A stretch of DNA of 48,853 bases from a bacterium (GCA_030655095.1 JAURWF010000062.1:1-48853); one strand, 5' to 3'; counted from the first letter of the stretch, positions 17,763 through 26,109 are shown. Program-made: numbers and translations. The notes: a model not told the origin generated them from the sequence alone.

Positions 17763-18578
17763 CTATATTATATCAGCAAAATATCTTTCTGTTTTTTTAA
17801 AATATATTACTCCAATTATAAAAAGAATTAAAGTAGTGATAAATGAAATTCCAAGAAGTTGCCAGTTGATTGGAGTATTGCCAAACATTGCTGCGTGCGC
17901 TGCTTTGATGACGCCTGTCATAGGGTTTAATGCTAATATCCATGAATATTTTCCAGCAATGCTGGCTGGATAAATTACTGGAGTAACAAACATTAATGTT
18001 TGAATAAAAAATGGCAGGATATAGCGGACATCGCGATATTTAACATTAACAGCAGCTAAGAAAAGCCCTCCGCCAACAGCGGCTAAAAAAGATATAAATA
18101 GTAATAATGGGAGAATTAATAATCCGATTAGATTGGGCGCATAGCCATAATAAATCATCATTCCGACTAAAATTATGGAAGCTATAAAAAAATCTACTAG
18201 TTTTGTAAGTACTGCTGATATTGGCAGGATTAGTCTAGGGAAATATACTTTAGTAATAATCGCTTGATTAGTAATTAAACAGTTGCTGGTTTCTGTTAAA
18301 GCTCCAGAAAAAAATTGCCAAATTAATAGTCCGACATAAACAAAAATAGGGTAGGGGATTCCATCAGATGGCATTTTCGCAAAATTACCAAAAAAGATTG
18401 AGAAAACAATCATTGTAGTGAAAGGTTGAAATAGTGCCCATGCAACACCAATAGCGGTTTGTTTATATCTAACTTTTAAATCACGCCAAGTAAAAAAATA
18501 CATAAGCTCGCGATATTGCCAGAGTTCTTTTATGTCACTCCAAGAAAATGTTTTTTTTGGACGAATTATTGTTTCCAT
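17763..18578 (-). CDS. Polysaccharide ABC exporter permease (Wzm/TagG type)
   Basis: A 271-aa ABC-2 type permease. The cytosolic N-terminus contains LWQYRELMYFFTWRDLKVRYK near 15-35, which is characteristic of Wzm/TagG proteins. Six hydrophobic stretches follow (about 40-62, 75-95, 112-140, 145-175, 178-200 and 232-252), including GGGLFLAAVNVKYRDVRYILP. It forms the membrane channel that works with the ATPase at 16052-17320. The ATG at 18578 lies inside the tail of a gmd-like remnant, so the upstream region has been rearranged right up to the start codon. Confidence 0.87.
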   Translation of the reverse strand: METIIRPKKTFSWSDIKELWQYRELMYFFTWRDLKVRYKQTAIGVAWALFQPFTTMIVFSIFFGNFAKMPSDGIPYPIFVYVGLLIWQFFSGALTETSNCLITNQAIITKVYFPRLILPISAVLTKLVDFFIASIILVGMMIYYGYAPNLIGLLILPLLLFISFLAAVGGGLFLAAVNVKYRDVRYILPFFIQTLMFVTPVIYPASIAGKYSWILALNPMTGVIKAAHAAMFGNTPINWQLLGISFITTLILFIIGVIYFKKTERYFADII

Positions 18579-18650
18579 AAAAATTCAGCTAAATTAAGAT
18601 CCATTTTGTCCAGTAATACCAGTTATAAGCGCTTTTTTTATTTTTTTCAT
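18578..18650 (-). pseudogene. Remnant of the 5' end of a GDP-mannose 4,6-dehydratase-like gene
   Basis: From ATG at 18650-18648 the - strand reads MKKIKKALITGITGQNGS and then TAA (18596-18594). One base further on in another frame it continues as LAEFL. Gmd proteins begin KALITGITGQDGSYLAE, so this is the first 25 or so codons with a one-base insertion, cut off where wzm begins. The rest of gmd is absent from the window. Confidence 0.75.
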
Positions 18651-18664
18651 ATTTTTATTATTAA

Positions 18665-20017
18665 TTATACTCCTTTCCTACTCAATACAGTGGCTATTGT
18701 TTTTAAAATTATTGATAAGTCTAAATAAATAGATCTGTTTTTTATATAAAATAAATCATATTGTAATTTTTTAAAACTATCTTCTTGTGATGGCGAATGG
18801 TATTCGCCGGAAACTTGATCAGCACCTGAAAGGCCAGGCTTAATCAAAAGTCTTTCGTTGTAAAAAGGAATATGTTTTTCAAGTTCTTTTGCTATTTCTG
18901 GTCTTTCTGGACGAGGTCCAATAAAGCTCATTTCTCCTTTTATAATATTTAATAATTGTGGTAACTCATCAATTCTTGTTTTTCTTAAAAATGAGCCAAA
19001 TTTAGTTATCCGTTGGTCATTAATATGAGTAGGGGAGTAATCATTGTTTTCTTCGCGCATTGTTCTGAATTTAATTAGTTTAAAAATTTTATGATTTTTG
19101 CCTAGTCGTTGCATAATAAAAAAGACCGATCCTCTACTGGTTATTTTTATGATTATAGCAATGATAAGCCAGAATGGCAAAGTTATTAATAAAATAATTA
19201 AAGCTAATAGAAAATCATAAAATCTTTTAAAATAATCAAACCAAATTTTATTATTTTCGTTTAATTTTTCTAAAAACCACATTTGATTAATAGCTTCTAG
19301 CGGCACTTTTTTTGTGATTATTTCGTAAAAATCAGTTAAGCTAAAATAATTTATTTTTAGTGAAAGACAATTAAACAGCGCAGACCGTAATTCAGGTGAT
19401 TGGTGCGGGTCGTTGGTAAAAATTATTTGTGTTATTTTATTTTTTCTAATTAGCTCTGTTAAATCTTTTAGATCTTTAATCACGGGAATGTTGTTAATAT
19501 TTGTATCTTTATCAGTATCATTAACAATCAGAGAAATAATATAGCCTAGATGTGGTTTTTTTTGTAGCTCTTTGATTAATTCTTCTGCTAATTTATTATA
19601 GCCGATAAAAGCTATTTTATTTTTTGGTAAATATGCTTTAAGCGACCAGTTATAAAATTGACGCCAAAGATAAAATAATATTGTAAAAATTATAATATAT
19701 ATAAATAGATTTTTTTTAGGAGCAATTCCGATATTAGGAATTAAATAGAAAAATAATACAGAAGTTAAACTAGCTACAACCAACGCTTTACTGCTTATTT
19801 GAAAGAAAAAGAGATTATTAATAGCTAGATTTAAATTATAAAGATTAGCGATATAAAAAATAATTAACCATAATAAAAAAATTATAGAAAAAGGCCAAAA
19901 ATGTATTTCCAATAATTCTGTATTAAAATAGCGGATTAATAAAGTAAGATAAAGAGAGAAATAGAGAATAACTATGTCTCCACCGAGTAAAATAACTTTT
20001 TTAAATTTATTATTCAT
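18665..20017 (-). CDS. Polyprenyl-phosphate glycosyl-1-phosphate transferase (WbaP/CpsE type)
   Basis: A 450-aa membrane enzyme that starts glycan assembly by moving a sugar-1-phosphate onto undecaprenyl phosphate. The first 115 residues hold about four membrane helices, and a Rossmann-like domain follows (IAFIGYNKLAEELIKEL near 141). The C-terminal catalytic domain has a membrane segment near 265-290, LIKFRTMREEN near 325, RKTRIDELPQLLN near 355 and GEMSFIGPRPERPE near 373-386, the Bac_transf signature. As first gene of the - strand locus it fits an initiating role. The lysine operon diverges from it across a 152-bp gap. Confidence 0.88.
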   Translation of the reverse strand: MNNKFKKVILLGGDIVILYFSLYLTLLIRYFNTELLEIHFWPFSIIFLLWLIIFYIANLYNLNLAINNLFFFQISSKALVVASLTSVLFFYLIPNIGIAPKKNLFIYIIIFTILFYLWRQFYNWSLKAYLPKNKIAFIGYNKLAEELIKELQKKPHLGYIISLIVNDTDKDTNINNIPVIKDLKDLTELIRKNKITQIIFTNDPHQSPELRSALFNCLSLKINYFSLTDFYEIITKKVPLEAINQMWFLEKLNENNKIWFDYFKRFYDFLLALIILLITLPFWLIIAIIIKITSRGSVFFIMQRLGKNHKIFKLIKFRTMREENNDYSPTHINDQRITKFGSFLRKTRIDELPQLLNIIKGEMSFIGPRPERPEIAKELEKHIPFYNERLLIKPGLSGADQVSGEYHSPSQEDSFKKLQYDLFYIKNRSIYLDLSIILKTIATVLSRKGV

Positions 20018-20076
20018 TGGATTAATATAACAAAAAAAGGCTTAAAAAGCAAAATTATAAAAATATTAATTTAAGA

Positions 20077-20105
20077 TTGACAAAATTTAATCCATTTGAT
20101 AAGTT
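20077..20105 (+). promoter_or_regulatory. Possible promoter of the lysine operon
   Basis: A consensus TTGACA at 20077-20082 is followed after 17 bp by TAAGTT (20100-20105), a weak -10 match. The position is right for an mRNA starting near 20112, just before the mini-ORF at 20117. I see no lysine riboswitch; the leader would be too short for one. Confidence 0.4.
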
Positions 20106-20116
20106 GGGCATATTAA

Positions 20117-20173
20117 ATGAACCTTGAAAAACAGCTTAAAAAGGAAATAAAAAAAGGAGGAAAAAGATCATGA
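20117..20173 (+). CDS. Lysine-rich leader mini-ORF, stop overlapping the lysA start
   Basis: An 18-codon frame, MNLEKQLKKEIKKGGKRS, with six lysines. Its TGA stop (20171-20173) overlaps the lysA ATG (20170-20172) in ATGA. It spans the strong Shine-Dalgarno AAGGAGG of lysA. Translation through it could couple to lysA or sense lysine supply. Purine-rich Shine-Dalgarno regions can give Lys codons by chance, and the mini-ORF has no obvious ribosome site of its own. Confidence 0.35.
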   Translation: MNLEKQLKKEIKKGGKRS

Positions 20174-21432
20174 TGACAAAAGAATTTGAGGAAAGATTAT
20201 TCTCGCGATTGCCAGCAATCGTTGAGCATTTCGGCACCCCTTTTCATATCTATGATGAAGAGGGAATTATTGAAAACGGAAAAGAATTAAAAAATCTATT
20301 TTCCGGAGTAGAGGGATTTCAGGAGTTTTTTGCAGTTAAAGCAAATCCAAATTTTGAGATATTAAAAATCATGAAAAAATTAGGATTTGGATTTGACTGC
20401 AGTTCTATCCCAGAGCTTATTCTGGCTCGTAAAGCAGGGGCGTTACCTGAAGAGATAATGTTCTCTTCAAACAACACATCCACGGCTGAGTTTATTGAGG
20501 CGACAAAAAACGGCAGTTGTTTGCTGAATCTGGATGATATCAGTATGATCAATAAGGTTCCTGCGTTTCCAGAACTAATTTGCTTTAGATATAATCCGGG
20601 CGAACGACGGACTGGAAATGAAATTATCGGGAATCCGGCAGATTCAAAATACGGAGTTCGCCATGATCAGATTGTTGAGGCTTATAAAATGGCAATGAAG
20701 CGGCAGGCAAAACGGTTCGGGCTGCATACTATGATTTGCTCCAATCAACCGGATTACACTTACATGACGAAAACCGTCAATATGTTGTTGGAAGTCGTAG
20801 AAATGGTTTCTGAAGCCTTGGGAATTAAATTTGAGTTTATCAATGTAGGCGGTGGAATTGGAATTCCATATAAACTTGATGATAAACCGTTTAATATGTC
20901 AGCATTTGCCGAAGAAGCCAAGATATTGCTGGATCAGTTTAATCAAAAGCATGGATATGCGCCAAAGTTTTTTATGGAGTCTGGCCGTTATATGGTTGGA
21001 CCTCATGGCGTATTGGTAACGAAAGTTATTAATCGTATGAGTAAGTATAAAGAATATGTTGGAGTTGATGCTTCTTGCATATCATCAATGATGCGACCAG
21101 CTATTTACTATCCTGAGGGCGGTTATCATCATATTTCAGTGTTTGGGAAAGATAATGGTCCAACTGAGAGGGTGAATGTAGTCGGGTCTGCCTGTGAAAA
21201 TAATGATCAGTTTGGCAGGGATCGTGAACTGCCAAAAATTGTTGAAGGAGATGTCGTTATTGTTCACGACACTGGTGCTCATTGTTATGTAATGGCGTCT
21301 AATTATAACGGACGGCTACGTCTACAGGAGGTGATGTTGCGTAGTAATGGTAACGTGGAATTAATCCGACGAGCAGAAACGCCTGAGGATTATTTCCGAA
21401 CGATGTTTGATTTTGAGCCAAAAACTCTTTAA
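20170..21432 (+). CDS. lysA: Diaminopimelate decarboxylase
   Basis: A 420-aa fold-III PLP enzyme that converts meso-diaminopimelate to L-lysine. The PLP lysine is Lys57 in FFAVKANPN. The phosphate-binding glycine loop is VGGGIGIPY at 226-234, ESGRYMVGPHG lies at 270-280, and the active-site Cys342 is in ACENNDQFGRD. GAHCYVMASNYNGRLR near the end carries the catalytic Tyr region. AAAAAGGAGG sits 9 nt before ATG 20170; the second ATG (20173) is equally usable. Base composition is higher than the neighbours: hand count for 20701-20760 is 30 G+C in 60, against 15 in 60 for hisS at 24541-24600. Related ornithine/arginine decarboxylases are less likely, given dapL and dapB behind it. Confidence 0.85.
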   Translation: MMTKEFEERLFSRLPAIVEHFGTPFHIYDEEGIIENGKELKNLFSGVEGFQEFFAVKANPNFEILKIMKKLGFGFDCSSIPELILARKAGALPEEIMFSSNNTSTAEFIEATKNGSCLLNLDDISMINKVPAFPELICFRYNPGERRTGNEIIGNPADSKYGVRHDQIVEAYKMAMKRQAKRFGLHTMICSNQPDYTYMTKTVNMLLEVVEMVSEALGIKFEFINVGGGIGIPYKLDDKPFNMSAFAEEAKILLDQFNQKHGYAPKFFMESGRYMVGPHGVLVTKVINRMSKYKEYVGVDASCISSMMRPAIYYPEGGYHHISVFGKDNGPTERVNVVGSACENNDQFGRDRELPKIVEGDVVIVHDTGAHCYVMASNYNGRLRLQEVMLRSNGNVELIRRAETPEDYFRTMFDFEPKTL

Positions 21433-21481
21433 TGCATAAATTGCAAAAGGAGAAAAAATAAAAGTTAAGGAGGTTTAAGAA

Positions 21482-22657
21482 ATGAAAGTTATTGCATCTA
21501 AAAGAGTTCAAAGTATTGGTGGATATGCTTTTGCAGAAATAGACAAAAAAGTGGCAGAGGCAAAAGCAAGAGGGGTAGATGTCATTGATTTTGGCGTTGG
21601 CGATCCGACTGATCCTACGCCAAAATTTATTAGAAATGCTTGCAAGAAAGGCGTTGACAACAGAGCCAGCTCAGGTTACCCGAGCTACATTGGTTCTTTA
21701 GAATATCGCTCAGCTATTGCTACATGGGTGGCAAATCGTTTTGGGATTGTGCTTGATCCTAAAACAGAAATTTGTTCAACAATCGGGGCTAAAGAGGGAG
21801 TATTTCATTTTCCTTTTGGGTTTGTTAACCCAGGAGATTATGTACTCTGTCCTACCCCAGGATATCCGCCGTATAGTCGTGGCACACTTTTTGCCGGAGG
21901 GATCCCTTGGTTTTATCCTCTTTTGGAAAGAAACAATTTCTTCCCAGATTTTAAAAGCATTCCAGAGGAGATTGCTAAGAAGAGTAAAATTCTTTGGCTG
22001 AATTATCCAAATAGTCCTACGGGGGAATGCGCCACAAGGGAAATATATGAGCAAGCTATTGAGTTTGCTCAGCGTTATAACATTATTATTGCTTCGGACG
22101 AGTGTTATAGCGAGATCTATTTTGGTGAAAAGCCAATTTCTATTCTTGAATTAGCTAAAGAGGGGGCGGTAGTTTTTCAGTCATTTTCTAAGCCATATAA
22201 AATGACTGGGTACAGAGTTGGTTGGGCCATGGGTGATAGCAGAATCATAGATGTTTTTAAAAAAGTGAAGACAAATTTTGATTCCGGCACACCCACATTC
22301 ATTCAGGACGCAGCTATTGTTGCCATGGAAGAGTTAACTCATGTGGAATGTGCTCGAGAAGAATATCGGAAACGTCGGGATGTCATAGTTGAAGCTCTTG
22401 TTTCGGTCGGCTTAAAGAGGTGTCAGCCAGAGGGAACTTTCTATATTTGGCAAAAAGTTCCTAAAGGAATGACTTCTGTGAAATTTGCCGAAGTACTTTT
22501 GGAACAATGCGAAATAGTAGTAACTCCTGGTGAGGCTATTTCGGAAATAGTAGCAGACGAAACAAACCCAGGGCGGGACTTTGTTCGTTTTGCTCTTGTT
22601 CCTTCTTTGGAAAGAATCAAAGAAGCTGCAGAGCGAATAAGAAATCTAAAATTTTAG
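21482..22657 (+). CDS. dapL: LL-diaminopimelate aminotransferase-like enzyme
   Basis: A 391-aa class I/II aminotransferase. The PLP lysine is Lys237 in SFSKPYKMTGYRVGW. LNYPNSPTGE near 173-182, ASDECY at 204-209 and the substrate-binding Arg in DFVRFALVPS near 369-378 are all present. Context between lysA and dapB points to LL-diaminopimelate aminotransferase, which turns tetrahydrodipicolinate into LL-diaminopimelate in one step and bypasses succinylated or acetylated intermediates. Other aspartate-type aminotransferases share the motifs. AAGGAGG lies 8 nt before the ATG, and composition is GC-richer like the rest of the operon. Confidence 0.72.
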   Translation: MKVIASKRVQSIGGYAFAEIDKKVAEAKARGVDVIDFGVGDPTDPTPKFIRNACKKGVDNRASSGYPSYIGSLEYRSAIATWVANRFGIVLDPKTEICSTIGAKEGVFHFPFGFVNPGDYVLCPTPGYPPYSRGTLFAGGIPWFYPLLERNNFFPDFKSIPEEIAKKSKILWLNYPNSPTGECATREIYEQAIEFAQRYNIIIASDECYSEIYFGEKPISILELAKEGAVVFQSFSKPYKMTGYRVGWAMGDSRIIDVFKKVKTNFDSGTPTFIQDAAIVAMEELTHVECAREEYRKRRDVIVEALVSVGLKRCQPEGTFYIWQKVPKGMTSVKFAEVLLEQCEIVVTPGEAISEIVADETNPGRDFVRFALVPSLERIKEAAERIRNLKF

Positions 22658-22667
22658 GAGGTGTCAG

Positions 22668-23450
22668 ATGATGATTAAGGTAATAGTAAATGGAGCTGGA
22701 GGGAGTATGGGGAGGCTAATTAGTAAATATCTGTATCCTCAAAATGATATGGATTTAGTAGATGTAGTCGATCCAAAGGGTGGTACTTTGTTACTCAAGA
22801 CAATTAAAGCATCTGTTAAAGATGCGGTTGAAAACAATTGTTGCGACTTAATAGTGGATTTCACCCAGCCTAATGCTGTAAACGCAAATGCCGAGCTTTA
22901 CTGCAAGTACAATATTCCATTTGTAATGGGCACCACTGGCGGAGACAGGGAAAAACTGGCGCAAGTTGTTAAGGACAGCAATGTTTCGGCAGTTATTGCT
23001 CCAAATATGGCAAAGCAAGTTGTAGCCTTTCAGTCCATGATGGAATATGCTGCCGAAACTTTTCCCAACGCTTTTGAAGGATTTTCCTTGGAAATTGTGG
23101 AAAGTCATCAGGAGAGTAAAAAGGATACCAGCGGTACAGCTAAAGCCATGGTGGGTTATTTTAATAAGCTGAGTATTCCTTTTGATCCAGGTCAAATTGA
23201 AATGATCCGAGATCCTGAGGCGCAAAGAGCGATGGGTATTCCTGAAGAAGATCTTGGCGGACATGGTTGGCACACTTACGATTTAGTTTCTGCTGACGAA
23301 ACGGTAAACCTGAAGTTTACGCACAATATCAACGGTCGAGTCCCATATGTTCTCGGCACGCTTGATGCCATTCGATTTCTATATAAAAAGATTCAGGAGG
23401 GATCAAAAGGAGAGGTATTTTCTATGATAGATGTCTTAAAAGGCATTTGA
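22668..23450 (+). CDS. dapB: 4-hydroxy-tetrahydrodipicolinate reductase
   Basis: A 260-aa NAD(P)H-dependent enzyme of diaminopimelate/lysine synthesis. The nucleotide loop is NGAGGSMG at 8-15, VDFTQPNAV lies at 63-71, MGTTGG at 87-92, and the catalytic motif ESHQESKKDTSGTAKA at 145-160 includes His147 and the Lys/Ser-Gly-Thr substrate site. In the SHQ motif it resembles the plant-type branch more than E. coli DapB (SHH). AGGAGG lies 6 nt upstream of the ATG. It ends with TGA and is followed by a strong terminator. dapA and dapF are not in this window. Confidence 0.85.
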   Translation: MMIKVIVNGAGGSMGRLISKYLYPQNDMDLVDVVDPKGGTLLLKTIKASVKDAVENNCCDLIVDFTQPNAVNANAELYCKYNIPFVMGTTGGDREKLAQVVKDSNVSAVIAPNMAKQVVAFQSMMEYAAETFPNAFEGFSLEIVESHQESKKDTSGTAKAMVGYFNKLSIPFDPGQIEMIRDPEAQRAMGIPEEDLGGHGWHTYDLVSADETVNLKFTHNINGRVPYVLGTLDAIRFLYKKIQEGSKGEVFSMIDVLKGI

Positions 23451-23476
23451 TCATAGATAGAAGGATTGAAACTTGA

Positions 23477-23522
23477 GACAGGGGAGAAAATGGAAAAAAT
23501 TTTCCAACCCCTGTCCTTTTTT
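23477..23522 (+). terminator. Rho-independent terminator of the lysine operon
   Basis: GACAGGGG (23477-23484) pairs with CCCCTGTC (23508-23515), with an inner GGAAAA/TTTTCC stem, followed by CTTTTTT. It lies 27 bp after the dapB stop. It is one of only two classic GC-rich terminators seen in the window. Confidence 0.88.
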
Positions 23523-23605
23523 ATTTAAATTCAATGAATAATAATTAAATTTTTAAAATTTGCTTTTTAAGTTAATAGTTGTTATGATAATAATCACTTA
23601 GAAAA

Positions 23606-23650
23606 GAGATTGCCGCGTCGCTATGATTACATAGCTCCTCGCAATGACAG
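23606..23650. repeat. REP-like palindromic element (GATTGCCGCGTCGC...CTCCTCGCAATGAC)
   Basis: The segment begins GAGATTGCCGCGTCGCTA and ends TAGCTCCTCGCAATGAC, with a short TGATTACA loop. ATTGC pairs with GCAAT, and GCTA with TAGC. It matches the widespread dispersed repeat whose ends read GTCATTGCGAGGAGC and GCGGCAATCT. It lies between the lysine terminator and the 9-bp-period repeat before lepB. Function unknown; only one copy is in this window. Confidence 0.6.
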
Positions 23651-23656
23651 TGTTGT

Positions 23657-23785
23657 TTGACTTTTTTGATTTTATAGACTTTACAGACTTTTGACTTTTT
23701 TGACTTTACAGACTTTATAGACTTTACAGACTTTACAGACTTTTGACTTTTGACTTTTGACTTTACGGACTTTATGGACTTTTAA
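23657..23785 (+). repeat. 9-bp-period intergenic repeat (GACTTTA orientation) before lepB
   Basis: About 130 bp of degenerate units of the form CAGACTTTA / TAGACTTTA / TTGACTTTT, ending 9 bp before the lepB ATG. The same family occurs inverted just after lepB (24358-24430), and at 27728-27766 and 40355-40612. It covers most of the 344-bp gap between dapB and lepB, with the terminator and the REP-like element. Confidence 0.85.
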
Positions 23786-23794
23786 CTAATCCCT

Positions 23795-24358
23795 ATGCTT
23801 AAAAATTTTTTTGTTTTTGTTTTTGAATTGACAAAAGTTGTTCTTATTTCTTTAGCTATTATTATTCCTATTAGATATTTTTTAATTCAGCCATTTTATG
23901 TCAAAGGAGCTTCTATGGAGCCTAATTTTCATGATAGTGAATATTTAATTATCGATGAAATTAGTTATCGTTTTAATCAGCCAAAGAGAGGTGATATAAT
24001 AGTTTTTAAATATCCACGCAATCCGCAGGAATATTTTATTAAAAGAATTGTTGGTTTACCAAATGAAAAAGTACAAGTAAGAGATGGCGAAATTTATATT
24101 TTTAATAAAGAAAATCCATTAGGCATTAAGATAGATGAACCATATTTAGCTGATGGAGTAAAAACTAACGGATCTGACGAAGAGGTTATTAGTTTAAAAA
24201 ATGATGAATATTATGTTCTTGGCGATAATAGAAATTTTTCCAAAGATTCCCGTAGTTTTGGTCCTGTAAATAAAAGTTTTGTTGTTGGTAGAGTGTTATT
24301 GCGTGGCTGGCCGTTTGATAAAGTGAATTTATTTCCTGTTCAGCAATATAGTTTTTAG
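23795..24358 (+). CDS. lepB: Signal peptidase I
   Basis: A 187-aa membrane-anchored serine protease that removes signal peptides outside the membrane. One N-terminal helix (about 8-33) precedes box B, GASMEPNF, with the nucleophile Ser40. Box D, YFIKRIVGLPNE, holds the general base Lys83. YVLGDNRNFSKDSRSFGPV near 140-158 is box E. The length is typical of single-helix bacterial enzymes. It is a candidate to process the secreted proteins at 27771-40362. Inverted 9-bp-period repeats lie directly on both sides of the gene. Confidence 0.93.
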   Translation: MLKNFFVFVFELTKVVLISLAIIIPIRYFLIQPFYVKGASMEPNFHDSEYLIIDEISYRFNQPKRGDIIVFKYPRNPQEYFIKRIVGLPNEKVQVRDGEIYIFNKENPLGIKIDEPYLADGVKTNGSDEEVISLKNDEYYVLGDNRNFSKDSRSFGPVNKSFVVGRVLLRGWPFDKVNLFPVQQYSF

Positions 24359-24430
24359 TTAAAAGTCTATAAAGTCTATAAAGTCTGTAAAGTCCGTAAA
24401 GTTAAAAGTTAAAAGTTAAAAGTTTATAAA
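24358..24430 (-). repeat. 9-bp-period repeat, inverted orientation, after lepB
   Basis: Units such as AAAGTCTATAAAGTC and TAAAGTCCGTAAAG begin at the last base of the lepB stop codon and run to about 15 bp before hisS. Their complement matches the array in front of lepB, so the two could pair in RNA across the gene or form a hairpin in single-stranded DNA. Confidence 0.82.
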
Positions 24431-24445
24431 TTATAAAATTATATT

Positions 24446-25810
24446 ATGCAAAAATTTATTAGAAATAAGGGGAAAATTGAAGAAATTAAGCCTTTTAAGT
24501 CAAAAAATGGTAAGGTTTTTGCTCGTCTTAGAGGAATGAAAGATGTTTTGCCTGATGAATATAGATATTGGAGTTTAATTAGCAAGAAAATAAATGAATT
24601 AACTAAAACTTATGGTTATAAGAGAATAGATACTCCTATTTTAGAAAATGCTGAGTTATATGAACGTTCAACTGGTAAGACTAGCGATATTATTGCTAAA
24701 GAAATGTTTTCTTTTATAGATAAGAATGATGATAAAATAGCTCTTAGGCCAGAAGGTACTCCAGGAATAGTTCGATCTTATGTTGAGCACGGTATGTTTA
24801 ATTTGCCACAGCCTGTTAAATTGTTTTGGCTTGGGCAAGTTTTTCGTCATGATAAGCCACAGGCTGGTCGTTTTCGTCAATTTACTCAAATTGATTTAGA
24901 ATGTATTGGCGAGAAAGGGCCTGTAATTGACGCTCAATTGATTTTGATTGCTTATAATTTTTTTAAAGAACTGCAGATTGATATAATGATACAGATTAAT
25001 AGTATTGGTTGCTCAGAGTGTCGTAAAGCATATATTAATAAATTGGAAAATTATTATAAAGAAAGAGGTAATAGAACTAAATTATGCAATGACTGTAAAA
25101 GAAGATTGGGTAAAAATAGCCTACGTCTTTTAGATTGTAAAGAAGATCAATGTATTGCCATTAGTGCTGATGCGCCACAGATTATTGACTATTTGTGCGA
25201 GGAATGTAAAAATCATTTTGTCAAAGTTTTGGAATATTTGGATGAAGTTGAAGTACCTTATAATTTAAATTCACATTTAGTTAGAGGACTAGATTATTAT
25301 TCTAAAACTGTTTTTGAGATTTGGCCGATTGATGCTGATGATAGTAATGTTGAAGTAAGTCGTCAATTAGCATTGGGTGGAGGTGGGCGTTATGACGGAT
25401 TGGTTGAATATCTAGGAGGTAGACCAGCACCTGCTTGTGGCTTTGGTATAGGTGTAGAAAGGGTTATTTTAAAAATTAAAGAAAAAAATATCCCACTAAA
25501 AGATGATGATCAGGCTGATATATTTGTTGCTCAGCTCGGTGATCAAGCCAGACGAAAAGCTATGATATTATTTGAAGAATTGCGTCGAGCAGGATTACAA
25601 GTTAGACAGGATTTTTCTAAGGATAGTTTAAAAAATCAGTTAGAAGTTGCTAATAAACTTGGAACTAAATATAGTTTAATTTTAGGTCAGAAAGAAATCG
25701 TAGATGGGACAATTTTGATTAGAGATATGGAATCAGGCATTCAGGAAGTTGTTGATTTTAAAAAAATTAGACAAGAAATTACTAAAAGATTAAATAATGA
25801 GATAAAATAA
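24446..25810 (+). CDS. hisS: Histidyl-tRNA synthetase
   Basis: A class II aminoacyl-tRNA synthetase of 454 aa that charges tRNA-His. Visible are LRGMKDVLPDEYRYW near 28-42, ALRPEGTPGIVRSYVEH near 95-111, motif 2 FRHDKPQAGRFRQFTQID near 132-149, the histidine-binding block RGLDYYSKTVFE near 273-284, GGGGRYDGL near 304-312, and motif 3 FGIGVERV near 328-335. The anticodon-binding domain fills the last 100 residues. The first 25 residues are a lysine-rich extension before the usual start. The gene is AT-rich like its surroundings. Confidence 0.94.
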   Translation: MQKFIRNKGKIEEIKPFKSKNGKVFARLRGMKDVLPDEYRYWSLISKKINELTKTYGYKRIDTPILENAELYERSTGKTSDIIAKEMFSFIDKNDDKIALRPEGTPGIVRSYVEHGMFNLPQPVKLFWLGQVFRHDKPQAGRFRQFTQIDLECIGEKGPVIDAQLILIAYNFFKELQIDIMIQINSIGCSECRKAYINKLENYYKERGNRTKLCNDCKRRLGKNSLRLLDCKEDQCIAISADAPQIIDYLCEECKNHFVKVLEYLDEVEVPYNLNSHLVRGLDYYSKTVFEIWPIDADDSNVEVSRQLALGGGGRYDGLVEYLGGRPAPACGFGIGVERVILKIKEKNIPLKDDDQADIFVAQLGDQARRKAMILFEELRRAGLQVRQDFSKDSLKNQLEVANKLGTKYSLILGQKEIVDGTILIRDMESGIQEVVDFKKIRQEITKRLNNEIK

Positions 25811-25842
25811 TTATAATTTTTCTAGAAAGGTAGGTGGGATTT

Positions 25843-26079
25843 GTGGTAGAATTTAAAAGAAAAAAAGGAGAAAGTTTTGAAAGTTTTTTGCGTAGATTTA
25901 ACAAAAGACTTCAACAAAGCGGTGATTTAAAAGAAGCTCGTCAGTCTCAACATACTCAGCCAAAAATCAATAAGGCTAAGCAAAAAAAACGAGCCTTGGT
26001 TGGTATGCAATTGCATTCAGAAAGAGAATATTTAAAGAAGATCGGTAAATTAAAAGAAGAACCCAAAAAACGTTGGTAA
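25843..26079 (+). CDS. rpsU: Small-subunit ribosomal protein S21
   Basis: A basic 78-aa protein of the 30S subunit. From the second possible GTG it reads MVEFKRKKGESFESFLRRFNKRLQ, matching the family start VKKGESFE-x-FLRRF. I prefer GTG 25843 to GTG 25834 because S21 proteins begin at this point and AAGGTAGG lies at a suitable distance upstream. The Lys/Arg-rich tail is longer than in short S21 forms. It is the last gene before the terminator and converges with rel. Confidence 0.85.
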   Translation: MVEFKRKKGESFESFLRRFNKRLQQSGDLKEARQSQHTQPKINKAKQKKRALVGMQLHSEREYLKKIGKLKEEPKKRW

Positions 26080-26109
26080 AATAGGTAATACAAAATATAA
26101 AAAACGTAG

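Noticed and set aside
20017..20170. Lysine riboswitch before lysA
   Set aside because: Only about 60-90 nt of leader are available and no multi-stem aptamer can be formed by eye.
23657..23785. CRISPR array
   Set aside because: The units are 9 bp and degenerate, with no constant repeat plus unique spacers, and no cas gene is present.
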